Positions 63,933 through 64,000 of a stretch of 64,000 bases of DNA are shown piece after piece; the first letter of the stretch is position 1, and every line of letters starts with the position of its first letter. This stretch comes from Vibrio toranzoniae (GTDB lineage: Bacteria; Pseudomonadota; Gammaproteobacteria; Enterobacterales; Vibrionaceae), in the NCBI RefSeq assembly GCF_024347655.1, contig NZ_AP025515.1, forward strand, positions 434,001 to 498,000. The letters run 5' to 3'. The notes below the pieces were generated by a model. The model was not told where the DNA came from. It searched no databases and was given only the letters and a program-made list of their open reading frames with translations. The position numbers were made by a program, and so were the translations under genes.

Positions 63933-64000
63933 ACCCAAAAGAGAACATTAATCTTCTAAGCCTAACAACCAACCGGAATAAAGCGGCGGCAATATAGTGA

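Noticed and set aside
1..64000. CRISPR array, tRNA, rRNA, insertion sequence or prophage genes
   Set aside because: No regularly spaced repeats, cloverleaf-like genes, transposase or integrase were recognised on either strand.

Overview
The window reads as a stretch of a Vibrio genome, most likely the second chromosome of a species in or near the Splendidus clade. The reasons are the gene families and their order: kbl-tdh, ktrA-ktrB, gnd-gntK beside a TRAP transporter, several LysR/DMT-transporter pairs, and a 2-aminoethylphosphonate (AEP) locus containing a PbfA-type ammonia-lyase, an enzyme described from marine Vibrio. Species and replicon are inferred. I saw no rRNA, tRNA, insertion sequence, integrase or CRISPR array.

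Layout. 1-2.4 kb: a glycyl-radical enzyme (yjjI) and its radical-SAM activase (yjjW, cut by the window edge). 2.7-10.7 kb: methyltransferase/LysR pair, a gene broken by a stop codon, a CDF transporter, a yddG-type exporter with a probable frameshift, yjjG, two small ORFs, yiaY and yccF. 10.8-14.5 kb: threonine degradation (kbl-tdh) facing a LysR gene. 14.5-16 kb: an AT-rich islet with a LysR gene, a 62-residue protein and an orphan Fur box. 16-25.4 kb: a PepSY membrane protein with DUF2946 neighbour, a cytochrome b562-like protein, ycdX, a large HD-GYP sensor, a DMT exporter with a LysR gene, and ybjQ. 25.5-34.3 kb: a TPR membrane protein, a small protein with an HEPN-like motif, a heterodimeric ABC exporter, a Nudix hydrolase, a DUF333 lipoprotein followed by an octanucleotide repeat, and a DUF218 protein. 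34.5-37 kb: L-serine dehydratase and a Fur-type siderophore-interacting protein.

37-43.5 kb is a gluconate-type module: a LacI-family repressor (gntR), 6-phosphogluconate dehydrogenase, gluconokinase and a three-part TRAP transporter. Palindromes of the TGTTACCGGTAACA type lie before both the repressor gene and the transporter genes.

44.6-55.7 kb is an AEP utilisation locus: regulator phnR, importer phnS/phnT/phnUV, a FAD oxidoreductase, a HAD protein, and phnW-pbfA-phnX. AEP would enter through the ABC importer, be transaminated by PhnW to phosphonoacetaldehyde, and be cleaved by PhnX to acetaldehyde and phosphate. PbfA would feed (R)-1-hydroxy-AEP into the same intermediate. Three near-identical palindromes (TGGTATRTACCA type) each precede one transcription unit of this locus and are the best candidates for the PhnR operator.

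55.7-64 kb: an OmpA-family porin, yhfA, an exported MsrAB, the KtrAB potassium system, an MscS-type channel and a mannose-1-phosphate guanylyltransferase.

Three genes show signs of decay (4419-4769 stop codon, 6066-7000 frameshift, 48573-49214 HAD protein). Sequencing error cannot be excluded for any of them from the sequence alone.
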